Source: Pythium myriotylum (Eukaryota; Oomycota; Peronosporomycetes; Pythiales; Pythiaceae). Taken from it: a DNA stretch of 64,000 bases. The translations under genes and the position numbers were made by a program. The stretch lies in the NCBI GenBank assembly GCA_023091665.1, contig JALJCQ010000024.1:62001-126000 (forward strand), in the 5' to 3' direction. Below the pieces are notes generated by a model that did no database searches, was not told the origin of the DNA, and saw only the letters and a program-made list of their open reading frames with translations. Positions 12,389 through 24,668 of this stretch are shown here, one piece after another (position 1 is the stretch's first letter; every line of letters starts with the position of its first letter).

Positions 12389-15300
12389 CTCCCCCTCGAC
12401 TCGACTGCGTCTTGAACACCAAGCTTGGTGCGGAGCACGTCGAACTGGACGGTGGGGATCGGCTTGGTCATGATGTCGGCAAGCATGTCTTGGGTCGGGC
12501 AATACTGCAGACACACTTGACCGTCCTCGACCTTCTCACGAACGAAGTGGTAGCGAATGTCGATGTGCTTGGTGCGCTTGTGGAACTCGGGGTTCTTGGC
12601 CAACGCGATGGCACCTTGGTTGTCTTCGTACACCGTGAGCGCTTGGTCGCTTGCAACTTCGCCGAGTTCGCACAGGAACGCCTTGAGCCACACGGCTTCT
12701 TGGATCGCTTCCGATAGAGCCATGTACTCTGCTTCGGTCGAGGAGAGGGCGACAGTTCGCTGCTTCTTGCTGCGCCAGCTGATGCATCCGCCGTTGAGCA
12801 TGAACACGTAGCCGCTGGTGCTTCGACGTGACTCGATGTCGCCAGCCCAGTCGGCGTCGGAGTAGCCGACCAGTCTTCCATCGTTCGATGCCGAGAACTG
12901 CAGGCCGTACGTCGGAGTCGCTTGCAGATACCGGAGCACACGCTTGAGAGCTTGCCAGTGTGTTGGACACGGGTCCGCGGCGAACTGGCTGAGTGTGCCG
13001 ACTGCCGCTGCGAGGTCTGGTCGAGTGCCGACCATGAGGTACATGAGTGCGCCGACTGCACTTCGGTACGGCACGTTCTTCATGGTGTCTTCGTGCTTGC
13101 AACCACCTTCGCACATGGCCTTGGTCAGCTTGAGTCCGGGGTCTTGAGGGGTCCTCACTGGTTTGCAGTCTTGCATGCCGAACTTGGTCAGGATCGACTG
13201 CAGGAACTTGGTCTGCCGCATGGTCACGTCGCCGGACTTGGGGTCTTGATCAACTTCCATGCCGAGGCAGTACTTGAGTTCGCCGAGGTCGGACATCTCG
13301 AAGCGTTCGCTGAGTGCACGCTTGGTCGCCGTGAGCAACTCGAGGCTGTTGCAGGCGAGGATGAGGTCGTCGACGTAGATCACCACGAAGATCATCGCTG
13401 AGCCGCTCCGCTTGACGTACACGCAGTGGTCCATCTCGCACTTGGTGAAGCCGACCTTGCGCATGAAGGCGTCGATGGTCTGGTTCCACATGCGTGGCGA
13501 CTGCTTGAGACCGTAGAGCGAGCGCTTGAGCTTGCACACGTAGTCGGGGTGGCGCTGGTCGACGAAGCCTTCGGGCTGCTTCATGTAGATTTCTTCGTCG
13601 AGGTTGCCGTTCAGGAACGCCGTCTTGACATCCATCTGATGGATCATGAGCTTGTGTCGAGCGGCGATGCTGAGGATGGTGCGGATCGACGTGAACTTGG
13701 CGACGGGTGCGAATGTCTCTTCGAAGTCGATGCCGTACTTCTGCAGGAACCCCTTGGCAACGAGTCGAGCCTTGTACCGCTCGACGAGTCCTTCGGCGGT
13801 TTCCTTGACCTTGAACACCCACTTGCTGGTGATGGCCTTGCGTCCGGCTGGCAAAGGGACTAGGTCCCATGTCTCGTTCTTCTTGAGCGACTCGAGCTCG
13901 GAGTCGCAGGCTTCCTTCCAGTTGCTGGCGTCGTCGGATTCCATCGCCGACTTGAACGATGTCGGCAACTCTCCCCCTGAATTCACGACGAGAGCAAACT
14001 CTTCGTACTCTTGGTCTTCTCCCCCTTGTTCTTGCACGTCTTCGCCTTCTTCGTCTTCATCTTCTACGCCTTCCTCTTCGATCGACGTGAGCAGTGCAGA
14101 CAGATCTTCGAGCGATGTCCTTGGACCTTGCGTGGGTGGTGGAGTCGCACCACTTGTGCGACCAACCCGTCCGTAGCGCTTCTCAACTGGCGGTTCAGCC
14201 AGGTTCTCGAGCGAGTGCGTGCGAGAGTGGCGCTTGGACCCTGGTGCGTAGTCGACATTCGGCTGCTGGGCCGATGCTGGTGCTGCTGGACGCTGCGACC
14301 GCTGGCCCTGTTGCCACTCCGGTCGCTCGTAGCTGCGCTGACTTGGTGCTGGTGAGGCTGGCTGCTCACCCATGTCTTCATCATCTTGGTTGTCGGTTGC
14401 TTCATCTTGATCTTCATCATCTTCATCGTCGCGGAACTCGACGGACTTGCTCCAGGGTTCTTCGCGCTTGCCATCGTCGAATGTGTCTTCCATGAACTGC
14501 GCGTCTCGGCTGATGACGATCCGGCCGGTTGCGATTTCTTCAAACCGATACGCCTTCTCGTGGTCCGAGTAGCCGAGGAACCGACACAAGATGGCTCGGG
14601 CGTCGAACTTCGACCGCTTCTCCTTGGGCACATGGACGTACGCATGGCAGCCGAACACCTTGAAGTTGGCGAGCAAGGGCTTCTTCCCGTACCATTCTTC
14701 GTACGGCGACTTGTACAAGTCTTGAGCGCGGGTCGGAAGTCGGTTGCGAACTTCGACTGCAGTCATGACGGCTTCGCCCCAGTACTCGTCGGACAAGTTG
14801 GCATGGTGGAGCTTGCAACGCCCACACTCACCGATGGTTCGGTTCATGCGCTCCGCCACACCGTTCAACTGAGGCGTGTATGGCGGCGTGACGTCGTGCT
14901 CGATGCCACGCTTGCGGCAGAACTTGGCAAGTTTGGCCCGACTGGTACTCGCCGCCGCCGTCGGTTCGAAGCACCTTGACTCGACGACCGGTTTGGTTCT
15001 CGGCCCAGTTGACGAACTCGACGAACTTGTCGTAGACTTCGTCCTTGGACCGCATGAGGTACAACTTGCACAGTCGAGACTTGTCGTCGGTGAACGTGGC
15101 AAAGTACTTCATGCCGCCGAAAGTCGGAGTCTTCATGGGGCCGGCCACATCGCTGTACACGACGTCAAGCAGATTCGCAGACCGCTTGGTCGTGCCCGAC
15201 TGGAACTTGACGCGAGTCAGCTTGCCGAGTGCACAGCCTTCACAGACCTCCCACTCTTGCACAGACCCAATGTCGAGTCCGTCGGCGAGGTCCTTCTTGA

Positions 15301-15913
15301 CGATGGCTTCGAGTCCGCTGAAGCCGATGTGACCGAGTCGGAGGTGCCACAGGTACGACTTGGACATGGCGCGACCTCGTCTTGTACTGGCGGCGTGGGC
15401 TGCTTCAGTCGACACTGGAGACATGTTGAGCTTGAACAGACCCTTGCCGATACGAGTGCCGATGGTCCGCTTGGCGCCCTTGAGCACGACGAAGCAACCG
15501 TCCTTGTCGAACGTCACGGGAGCAACGTCCTCCGTGAATCTTCCGACCGAGAACAGGTTGCGGCTGAGCTTGGGGATATGCCACACGTTGGTGAGCAAAC
15601 CCTTCTTGACACCGCTTGGAGTCTTCATCGACATGAGAATGTCTCCCACGCCAACCGCTTGGACCGTGCCATCATCGGCCAGATGCACGTCGACTGGGTC
15701 AATCTTCTTGTAGTTCATCATGAACTGCTTGGTTCGCGACATGTGCTGAGTCGCACCCGAGTCGACCAACCACGCCGTGGATTGACTCGACTTGCCTTGG
15801 GTCTTCCCGACCGAGAACAGGTACTCGCCGGGGTCTTCATCTCGCGCAAGGTTGGCTCGCTGGAACCGTTGCCGAGGGTTGCCGTTTCCGTTGCCGTTGC
15901 CGTTGCCGCCGGA

Positions 15914-15947
<34 letters not shown>

Positions 15948-16723
15948 TCCTTGACACGCGAGTGGCACTCCGCGGCCCAATGACCGATCTTGCCGCAGTA
16001 GTTGCACGTGCCAGTCTTCTTGACTGCACGGCCCTTGGGCTTCGCGTCACTTGTCATGAACGCTTGGCCAAGCGTGGCTCCGTCTCCACCTTGCTCCTTG
16101 CGCTTCATGTCTTCATGGAGCAGCCGAGACGTCACGAGTTCCCACGTGAGCGCGTCGACACGCGACTCCAACGCCGTGATGAGGAACTGGTACGACTCGC
16201 TGAGACTGCCGAGAAGCGTGATCACCAAGTCGTCTTCGCTGACCGGAGCGCCGACTGCGTCGAGTTGCTCCGCCAGGGTCTTGAGCTTGTTGATGTGCGT
16301 GAGCACATCGTCACCTTCTTCCATCATGGTCGTGAAGAAACGACGACGAAGAAAGAGCTTGTTGGCAAGGCTCTTCTTCTCGAAGTGTTCTTCCAGTCTT
16401 GACCATGCATCTTGCGCACCACTCGCCGACCGAACCAGCGGGAGCTGCGAGTCTTCCATCGCGAGACAGATCATCGCGAGCGCCTTGCGAGACTCCTTCT
16501 TGAAGAGGGCTCGGTCCGCGTCGGTCTGGCACTGCTCGAGTTTGACCTCTCCACAGACAACTTCCCAGACGTCGCGTTCTTCGAGCACCATCTGCATCTT
16601 GAACTTCCATGTGTGGAAGTTGGTTCCGTCGAACTTGTTGATGCGGGCTGGGGTGGTCGAATCCATGGCGAAGGCTGGGGAGGCGAAGTCGGTGGAGGCA
16701 GAGTCGGCTGAGCTTGGGCTCAT
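12343..16723 (-). pseudogene. Copia gag-pol polyprotein with one frameshift (element B)
   Basis: The coding sequence starts at ATG 16723 (MSPSSADS...) and is open through Gag, zinc knuckle, protease and into the integrase core up to '[10 protein letters not shown]'. There an extra C in the run GGCCCG near 14936-14939 (GGCCG in the other copies) shifts the frame. Reading then continues without further damage in the second frame through integrase, RT ('YVDD') and RNase H to the stop at 12343-12345. The break falls between the second Asp and the Glu of the DD35E triad, so integrase, RT and RNase H would be lost. A single-base change in an otherwise perfect copy could be a recent mutation or a sequencing error. 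Confidence 0.9.
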
Positions 16724-16727
16724 AACC

Positions 16728-17085
16728 TGTTGGAAGGTCGCTTGGTTGGTGGGATGCAAAATGCAAAGTGAATTGATCGGGACTTAGTTCGCTACTGCTA
16801 CCTCTAAGCCGTCTGTGTGTGTCCCACGCTACCATAATCAAATGTATGTCCTACCTATCGTAAACATATGCAAACATAAACTGACTTCGTGATACTTCAA
16901 CGAAGTCGATGGGTGGCACTGGATTCAAACCAGAACCAGACGGAGAATCTTCCACATGTCGAATCTTCCACATGTCGAATCTTCCACGGAGAATCTTCTG
17001 CAGGAGAATCTTCTACAGCCGAGCTTCAACTGCCGAGCTTCAACTGGAATGATGACGCTGGGTTCGAGGCGCATCATCTTCAACA
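16728..17085 (-). repeat. LTR5 (5' LTR of element B)
   Basis: 358 bp with canonical ends (TGTTGG... on the + strand and ...TTCAACA). It is followed on the right by a 34-bp internal scrap and then another LTR in the same orientation. Confidence 0.9.
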
Positions 17086-17119
17086 ATGCGTACGTCCATA
17101 AGCCCAAGGAGAAGCGGTC
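17086..17119 (+). other. 34-bp copia integrase scrap between two minus LTRs
   Basis: ATGCGTACGTCCATAAGCCC continues to GCGGTC. It matches the integrase C-terminal segment of the elements (for example 7379-7412) apart from a few substitutions at its centre. It joins LTR5's U3 end to LTR6's U5 end directly. It is far too short to have a coding role. Confidence 0.8.
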
Positions 17120-17462
17120 TGTTGGAAGGTCGCTTGGTTGGTGGGATGCAAAATGCAAAGTGAATTGACCGGGACTTAGTTCGCTACTGCTACCTCTAAG
17201 CCGTCTGTGTGTGTCCCACGCTACCATAATCAAATGTATGTCCTACCTATCGTAAACATATGCAAACATAAACTGACTTCGTGGATACTTCAACGAAGTC
17301 GATGGGTGGCACTGGATTCAAACCAGAACCAGACGGAGAATCTTCCACATGTCGAATCTTCCACGGAGAATCTTCTGCAGGAGAATCTTCTACAGCCAAG
17401 CTTCAACTGCCGAGCTTCAACTGGAATGATGACGCTGGGTTCGAGGCGCATCATCTTCAACA
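17120..17462 (-). repeat. LTR6 (copia LTR, 343-bp form)
   Basis: A minus-strand LTR with one copy of the 16-bp unit. On its right it is followed by a polypurine tract (rc, one G shorter) and about 100 bp of 3' internal sequence in proper order, so it is the 3' LTR of a nearly fully deleted minus element. Confidence 0.88.
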
Positions 17463-17694
17463 CTCCCCTCGACTCGACTGCGTCTTGAACACCAAGCTTG
17501 GTGCGGAGCACGTCGAACTGGACAGTGGGGATCGGCTTGGTCATGATGTCGGCAAGCATGTCAACAGCTTTGTCATGCTGAAGGGCGCCAAGCGGACCAT
17601 CGGCACTCGAATCGGCAAGGGTCTGTTCAAGCTCAACATATCTCCAGTGTCGATTGAAGCAGCCCACGCCGCCAGTACAAGACGAGGTCGCGCC
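17463..17694. other. Head-to-head junction of two copia scraps
   Basis: 17463-about 17562 is minus-strand 3'-end pol sequence (polypurine tract to '[11 protein letters not shown]'). From about 17570 to 17694 it is plus-strand protease/pre-integrase sequence ('[20 protein letters not shown]...'). The two are joined near the bases TCAACAGC. The Met-Leu codons (GTCATGCTGAAG) match the fragment at 9998-12063 and not elements A or C, which hints at common descent. The right end (GTCGCGCC) abuts LTR7. Confidence 0.8.
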
Positions 17695-20287
17695 TGTTGA
17701 AGATGATGCGCCTCGAACCCAGCGTCATCATTCCAGTTGAAGCTCGGCAGTTGAAGCTCGGCTGTAGAAGATTCTCCTGCAGAAGATTCTCCGTGGAAGA
17801 TTCGACATGTGGAAGATTCGACATGTGGAAGATTCTCCGTCTGGTTCTGGTTTGAATCCAGTGCCACCCATCGACTTCGTTGAAGTATCCACGAAGTCAG
17901 TTTATGTTTGCATATGTTTACGATAGGTAGGACATACATATGATTACGGTAGCGTAGGACACACACAGACGGCTTAGAGGTAGCAGTAGCGAACTAAGTC
18001 CCGATCAATTCACTTTGCATTTTGCATCCCACCAACCAAGCGACCTTCCAACACGGCACTCGTATCGGCAAGGGTCTGTTCAAGCTCAACATGTCTCCAG
18101 TGTCGATTGAAGCAGCCCACGCCGCCAGTACAAGACGAGGTCGCGCCTGTTGAAGATGATGCGCCTCGAACCCAGCGTCATCATTCCAGTTGAAGCTCGG
18201 CAGTTGAAGCTCGGCTGTAGAAGATTCTCCTGCAGAAGATTCTCCGTGGAAGATTCGACATGTGGAAGATTCGACATGTGGAAGATTCTCCGTCTGGTTC
18301 TGGTTTGAATCCAGTGCCACCCATCGACTTCGTTGAAGTATCCACGAAGTCAGTTTATGTTTGCATATGTTTACGATAGGTAGGACATACATATGATTAC
18401 GGTAGCGTAGGACACACACAGACGGCTTAGAGGTAGCAGTAGCGAACTAAGTCCCGATCAATTCACTTTGCATTTTGCATCCCACCAACCAAGCGACCTT
18501 CCAACACGGCACTCGTATCGGCAAGGGTCTGTTCAAGCTCAACATGTCTCCAGTGTCGATTGAAGCAGCCCACGCCGCCAGTACAAGACGAGGTCGCGCC
18601 CTGTTGAAGATGATGCGCCTCGAACCCAGCGTCATCATTCCAGTTGAAGCTCGGCAGTTGAAGCTCGGCTGTAGAAGATTCTCCTGCAGAAGATTCTCCG
18701 TGGAAGATTCGACATGAGGAAGATTCTCCGTCTGGTTCTGGTTTGAATCCAGTGCCACCCACCGACTTCGTTGAAGTATCCACGAAGTCAGTTTATGTTT
18801 GCATATGTTTACGATAGGTAGGACATACATATGATTACGGTAGCGTAGGACACACACAGACGGCTTAGAGGTAGCAGTAGCGAACTAAGTCCCGATCAAT
18901 TCACTTTGCATTTTGCATCCCACCAACCAAGCGACCTTCCAACACGGCACTCGTATCGGCAAGGGTCTGTTCAAGCTCAACATGTCTCCAGTGTCGATTG
19001 AAGCAGCCCACGCCGCCAGTACAAGACGAGGTCGCGCCTGTTGAAGATGATGCGCCTCGAACCCAGCGTCATCATTCCAGTTGAAGCTCGGCAGTTGAAG
19101 CTCGGCTGTAGAAGATTCTCCTGCAGAAGATTCTCCGTGGAAGATTCGACATGTGGAAGATTCGACATGTGGAAGATTCTCCGTCTGGTTCTGGTTTGAA
19201 TCCAGTGCCACCCATCGACTTCGTTGAAGTATCCACGAAGTCAGTTTATGTTTGCATATGTTTACGATAGGTAGGACATACATATGATTACGGTAGCGTA
19301 GGACACACACAGACGGCTTAGAGGTAGCAGTAGCGAACTAAGTCCCGATCAATTCACTTTGCATTTTGCATCCCACCAACCAAGCGACCTTCCAACACGG
19401 CACTCGTATCGGCAAGGGTCTGTTCAAGCTCAACATGTCTCCAGTGTCGATTGAAGCAGCCCACGCCGCCAGTACAAGACGAGGTCGCGCCTGTTGAAGA
19501 TGATGCGCCTCGAACCCAGCGTCATCATTCCAGTTGAAGCTCGGCAGTTGAAGCTCGGCTGTAGAAGATTCTCCTGCAGAAGATTCTCCGTGGAAGATTC
19601 GACATGAGGAAGATTCTCCGTCTGGTTCTGGTTTGAATCCAGTGCCACCCACCGACTTCGTTGAAGTATCCACGAAGTCAGTTTATGTTTGCATATGTTT
19701 ACGATAGGTAGGACATACATATGATTACGGTAGCGTAGGACACACACAGACGGCTTAGAGGTAGCAGTAGCGAACTAAGTCCCGATCAATTCACTTTGCA
19801 TTTTGCATCCCACCAACCAAGCGACCTTCCAACACGGCACTCGTATCGGCAAGGGTCTGTTCAAGCTCAACATGTCTCCAGTGTCGATTGAAGCAGCCCA
19901 CGCCGCCAGTACAAGACGAGGTCGCGCCTGTTGAAGATGATGCGCCTCGAACCCAGCGTCATCATTCCAGTTGAAGCTCGGCAGTTGAAGCTCGGCTGTA
20001 GAAGATTCTCCTGCAGAAGATTCTCCGTGGAAGATTCGACATGTGGAAGATTCGACATGTGGAAGATTCTCCGTCTGGTTCTGGTTTGAATCCAGTGCCA
20101 CCCATCGACTTCGTTGAAGTATCCACGAAGTCAGTTTATGTTTGCATATGTTTACGATAGGTAGGACATACATATGATTACGGTAGCGTAGGACACACAC
20201 AGACGGCTTAGAGGTAGCAGTAGCGAACTAAGTCCCGATCAATTCACTTTGCATTTTGCATCCCACCAACCAAGCGACCTTCCAACA
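17695..20287 (+). repeat. Tandem LTR array (6 LTRs, 5 identical internal spacers)
   Basis: Six plus-strand LTRs occupy 17695-18053, 18148-18506, 18602-18944, 19039-19397, 19492-19834 and 19929-20287. Lengths are 359, 359, 343, 359, 343, 359. They are separated by five copies of the same 94-95 bp internal fragment, from CGGCACTCGTATCGG to GACGAGGTCGCGCC (protease/pre-integrase coding, 'GTRIGKGLF...RRGRA'). The 343-bp LTRs share private changes (GACATGAGGAAG, CCCACCG, one 16-bp unit missing), so from the second LTR on the array is an A-B-A-B-A higher-order repeat with a period of about 891 bp. The last LTR is the 5' LTR of element C. Confidence 0.93.
20242..20257 (+). promoter_or_regulatory. 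Inr-FPR-like core promoter in the 5' LTR of element C
   Basis: ATTCACTTTGCATTTT is the same oomycete-type initiator motif as in element A, 30 bp before the LTR end. In the tandem array it recurs once per LTR, so the array may carry six potential start sites in a row. Confidence 0.45.
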
Positions 20288-20291
20288 GGTT

Positions 20292-21067
20292 ATGAGCCCA
20301 AGCCCAGCCGACTCTGCCTCCACCGACTTCGCCTCCCCAGCCTTCGCCATGGATTCGACCACCCCAGCTCGCATCAACAAGTTCGACGGAACCAACTTCC
20401 ACACATGGAAGTTCAAGATGCAGATGGTGCTCGAAGAACGCGACGTCTGGGAAGTTGTCTGTGGAGAGGTCAAACTCGAGCAGTGCCAGACCGACGCGGA
20501 CCGAGCCCTCTTCAAGAAGGAGTCTCGCAAGGCGCTCGCGATGATCTGTCTCGCGATGGAAGACTCGCAGCTCCCGCTGGTTCGGTCGGCGAGTGGTGCG
20601 CAAGATGCATGGTCAAGACTGGAAGAACACTTCGAGAAGAAGAGCCTTGCCAACAAGCTCTTTCTTCGTCGTCGTTTCTTCACGACCATGATGGAAGAAG
20701 GTGACGATGTGCTCACGCACATCAACAAGCTCAAGACCCTGGCGGAGCAACTCGACGCAGTCGGCGCTCCGGTCAGCGAAGACGACTTGGTGATCACGCT
20801 TCTCGGCAGTCTCAGCGAGTCGTACCAGTTCCTCATCACGGCGTTGGAGTCGCGTGTCGACGCGCTCACGTGGGAACTCGTGACGTCTCGGCTGCTCCAT
20901 GAAGACATGAAGCGCAAGGAGCAAGGTGGCGACGGAGCCACGCTTGGCCAAGCGTTCATGACAAGTGACGCGAAGCCCAAGGGCCGTGCAGTCAAGAAGA
21001 CTGGCACGTGCAACTACTGCGGCAAGATCGGTCATTGGGCCGCGGAGTGCCACTCGCGTGTCAAGGA

Positions 21068-21101
<34 letters not shown>

Positions 21102-24100
21102 TCCGGCGGCAACGGCAACGGCAACGGAAACGGCAACCCTCGGCAACGGTTCCAGCGAGCCAACCTTGCGCGAGATGAAGACCCCGGCGAGTACCTGTTC
21201 TCGGTCGGGAAGACCCAAGGCAAGTCGAGTCAATCCACGGCGTGGTTGGTCGACTCGGGTGCGACTCAGCACATGTCGCGAACCAAGCAGTTCATGATGA
21301 ACTACAAGAAGATTGACCCAGTCGACGTGCATCTGGCCGATGATGGCACGGTCCAAGCAGTTGGCGTGGGAGACATTCTCATGTCGATGAAGACTCCAAG
21401 CGGTGTCAAGAAGGGTTTGCTCACCAACGTGTGGCATATCCCCAAGCTCAGCCGCAACCTGTTCTCGGTCGGAAGATTCACGGAGGACGTTGCTCCCGTG
21501 ACGTTCGACAAGGACGGTTGCTTCGTCGTGCTCAAGGGCGCCAAGCGGACCATCGGCACTCGTATCGGCAAGGGTCTGTTCAAGCTCAACATGTCTCCAG
21601 TGTCGACTGAAGCAGCCCACGCCGCCAGTACAAGACGAGGTCGCGCCATGTCCAAGTCGTACCTGTGGCACCTCCGACTCGGTCACATCGGCTTCAGCGG
21701 ACTCGAAGCCATCGTCAAGAAGGACCTCGCCGACGGACTCGACATTGGGTCTGTGCAAGAGTGGGAGGTCTGTGAAGGCTGTGCACTCGGCAAGCTGACT
21801 CGCGTCAAGTTCCAGTCGGGCACGACCAAGCGGTCTGCGAATCTGCTTGACGTCGTGTACAGCGATGTGGCCGGCCCCATGAAGACTCCGACTTTCGGCG
21901 GCATGAAGTACTTCGCCACCTTCACCGACGACAAGTCTCGACTGTGCAAGTTGTACCTGATGCGGTCCAAGGACGAAGTCTACGACAAGTTCGTCGAGTT
22001 CGTCAACTGGGCCGAGAACCAAACCGGTCGTCGAGTCAAGGTGCTTCGAACCGACGGCGGCGGCGAGTACCAGTCGGCCAAACTTGCCAAGTTCTGCCGC
22101 AAGCGTGGCATCGAGCACGACGTCACGCCGCCATACACGCCTCAGTTGAACGGTGTGGCGGAGCGCATGAACCGAACCATCGGTGAGTGTGGTCGTTGCA
22201 AGCTCCACCATGCCAACTTGTCCGACGAGTACTGGGGCGAAGCCGTCATGACTGCAGTCGAAGTTCGCAACCGACTTCCGACCCGCGCTCAAGACTTGTA
22301 CAAGTCGCCGTACGAAGAATGGTACGGGAAGAAGCCCTTGCTCGCCAACTTCAAGGTGTTCGGCTGCCATGCGTACGTCCACGTGCCCAAGGAGAAGCGG
22401 TCGAAGTTCGACGCCCGAGCCATCTTGTGTCGGTTCCTCGGCTACTCGGACCACGAGAAGGCGTATCGGTTTGAAGAAATCGCAACCGGCTGGATCGTCA
22501 TCAGTCGAGACGCGCAGTTCATGGACACATTCGACGATGGCAAGCGCGAAGAACCCTGGAGCAAGTCCGTCGAGTTCCGCGACGATGAAGATGATGAAGA
22601 TGAAGCAACCGACAACCAAGATGATGAAGACATGGGTGAGCAGCCAGCCTCACCAGCACCAAGTCAGCGCAGCTACGAGCGACCGGAGTGGCAACAGGGC
22701 CAGCGGTCGCAGCGTCCAGCAGCACCAGCATCGGCCCAGCAGCCGAATGTCGACTACGCACCAGGGTCCAAGCGCCACTCTCGCACGCACTCGCTCGAGA
22801 ACCTGGCTGAACCGCCAGTTGAGAAGCGCTACGGACGTGTTGGTCGCACAAGTGGTGCGACTCCACCACCCACGCAAGGTCCAAGGACATCGCTCGAAGA
22901 TCTGTCTGCACTGCTCACGTCGATCGAAGAGGAAGGCGTAGAAGATGAAGACGAAGAAGGCGAAGACGTGCAAGAACAAGGGGGAGAAGACCAAGATTAC
23001 GATCTCGAAGAGTTTGCTCTCGTCGTGAATTCAGGGGGAGAGTTGCCGACATCGTTCAAGTCGGCGATGGAATCCGACGACGCCAGCAACTGGAAGGAAG
23101 CCTGCGACTCCGAGCTCGAGTCGCTCAAGAAGAACGAGACATGGGACCTAGTCCCTTTGCCAGCCGGACGCAAGGCCATCACCAGCAAGTGGGTGTTCAA
23201 GGTCAAGGAAACCGCCGAAGGACTCGTCGAGCGGTACAAGGCTCGACTCGTTGCCAAGGGGTTCCTGCAGAAGTACGGCATCGACTTCGAAGAGACATTC
23301 GCACCCGTCGCCAAGTTCACGTCGATCCGAACCAACCTCAGCATCGCCGCTCGACACAAGCTCATGATCCATCAGATGGATGTCAAGACGGCGTTCCTGA
23401 ACGGCAACCTCGACGAAGAAATCTACATGAAGCAGCCCGAAGGCTTCGTCGACCACCGCCACCCCGACTACGTGTGCAAGCTCAAGCGCTCGCTCTACGG
23501 TCTCAAGCAGTCGCCACGCATGTGGAACCAGACCATCGACGCCTTCATGCGCAAGGTCGGCTTCACCAAGTGCGGGATGGACCACTGCGTGTACGTCAAG
23601 CGGAGCGGCTCAGCGATGATCTTCGTGGTGATCTACGTCGACGACCTCATCCTCGCCTGCAACAGCCTCGAGTTGCTCACGGCGACCAAGCGTGCACTCA
23701 GCGAACGCTTCGAGATGTCCGACCTCGGCGAACTCAAGTACTGCCTCGGCATGGAAGTTGATCAAGACCCCAAGTCCGGCGACGTGACCATGCGGCAGAC
23801 CAAGTTCCTGCAGTCGATCCTGACCAAGTTCGGCATGCAAGACTGCAAACCAGTGAGGACTCCTCAAGACCCCGGACTCAAGCTGACCAAGGCCATGTGT
23901 GAAGGTGATTGCAAGCACGAAGACACCATGAAGAACGTGCCGTACCGAAGTGCAGTCGGCGCACTCATGTACCTCATGGTCGGCACTCAACCAGACCTCG
24001 CAGCGGCAGTCGGCACACTCAGCCAGTTCGCCGCGGACCCGTGTCCAACACATTGGCAAGCTCTCAAGCGTGTGCTCCGGTATCTGCAAGCGACTCCGAC

Positions 24101-24668
24101 GTACGGCCTGCAGTTCTCGGCATCGAACGACGGAAGACTGGTCGGCTACTCCGACGCCGACTGGGCTGGCGACATCGAGTCACGTCGAAGCACCAGCGGC
24201 TACGTGTTCATGCTCAACGGCGGATGCATCAGCTGGCGCAGCAAGAAGCAGCGAACTGTCGCCCTCTCCTCGACCGAAGCAGAGTACATGGCTCTATCGG
24301 AAGCGATCCAAGAAGCCGTGTGGCTCAAGGCGTTCCTGTGCGAACTCGGCGAAGTTGCAAGCGACCAAGCGCTCACGGTGTACGAAGACAACCAAGGTGC
24401 CATCGCGTTGGCCAAGAACCCCGAGTTCCACAAGCGCACCAAGCACATCGACATTCGCTACCACTTCGTTCGTGAGAAGGTCGAGGACGGTCAAGTGTGT
24501 CTGCAGTATTGCCCGACCCAAGACATGCTTGCCGACATCATGACCAAGCCGATCCCCGCGGTCCAGTTCGACGTGCTCCGCACCAAGCTTGGTGTTCAAG
24601 ACGCAGTCGAGTCGAGGGGGAGTGTTGAAGATGATGCGCCTCGAACCCAGCGTCATCATTCCAGTTGA
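20292..24668 (+). CDS. Ty1/copia gag-pol polyprotein, intact (element C)
   Basis: A 1458-residue uninterrupted polyprotein starting at ATG 20292 (MSPSPADS; alternative MDSTTPAR in-frame downstream). It has every catalytic motif seen in element A: zinc knuckle '[14 protein letters not shown]', protease 'DSGA', integrase DD35E, RT 'YVDD', RNase H 'DADWAGD'. It differs from A by a 1-codon loss ('QFMDTF' for 'QFMEDTF'), two fewer residues in the acidic linker, and scattered substitutions such as Arg to Trp in 'ATGWIVIS' and Gly to Asp in 'CEGDCKHED'. With its identical LTRs, this is the best candidate in the window for an active, autonomous copy. Confidence 0.95.

Larger units (their letters stand above)
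12064..17085 (-). mobile_element. Full-length Ty1/copia element B (reverse orientation, frameshifted)
   Basis: A complete element on the minus strand: 3' LTR 12064-12388 (325 bp), polypurine tract 12389-12397, coding part 12343-16723, primer site just before the 5' LTR 16728-17085 (358 bp). The two LTRs differ in length because the 3' LTR lacks both copies of a 16-bp unit. Outer flanks (CTGCT left, ATGCG right) do not match, so no target duplication remains. Elements A and B are near-identical and point toward each other across the 2066-bp fragment, giving 5-kb inverted arms. Confidence 0.93.

Noticed and set aside
17695..20287. CRISPR-like regular array
   Set aside because: The repeats are 343-359 bp retrotransposon LTRs and the 94-bp 'spacers' are all the same sequence. 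There is no short repeat with variable spacers and no cas genes, and the genome is eukaryotic.
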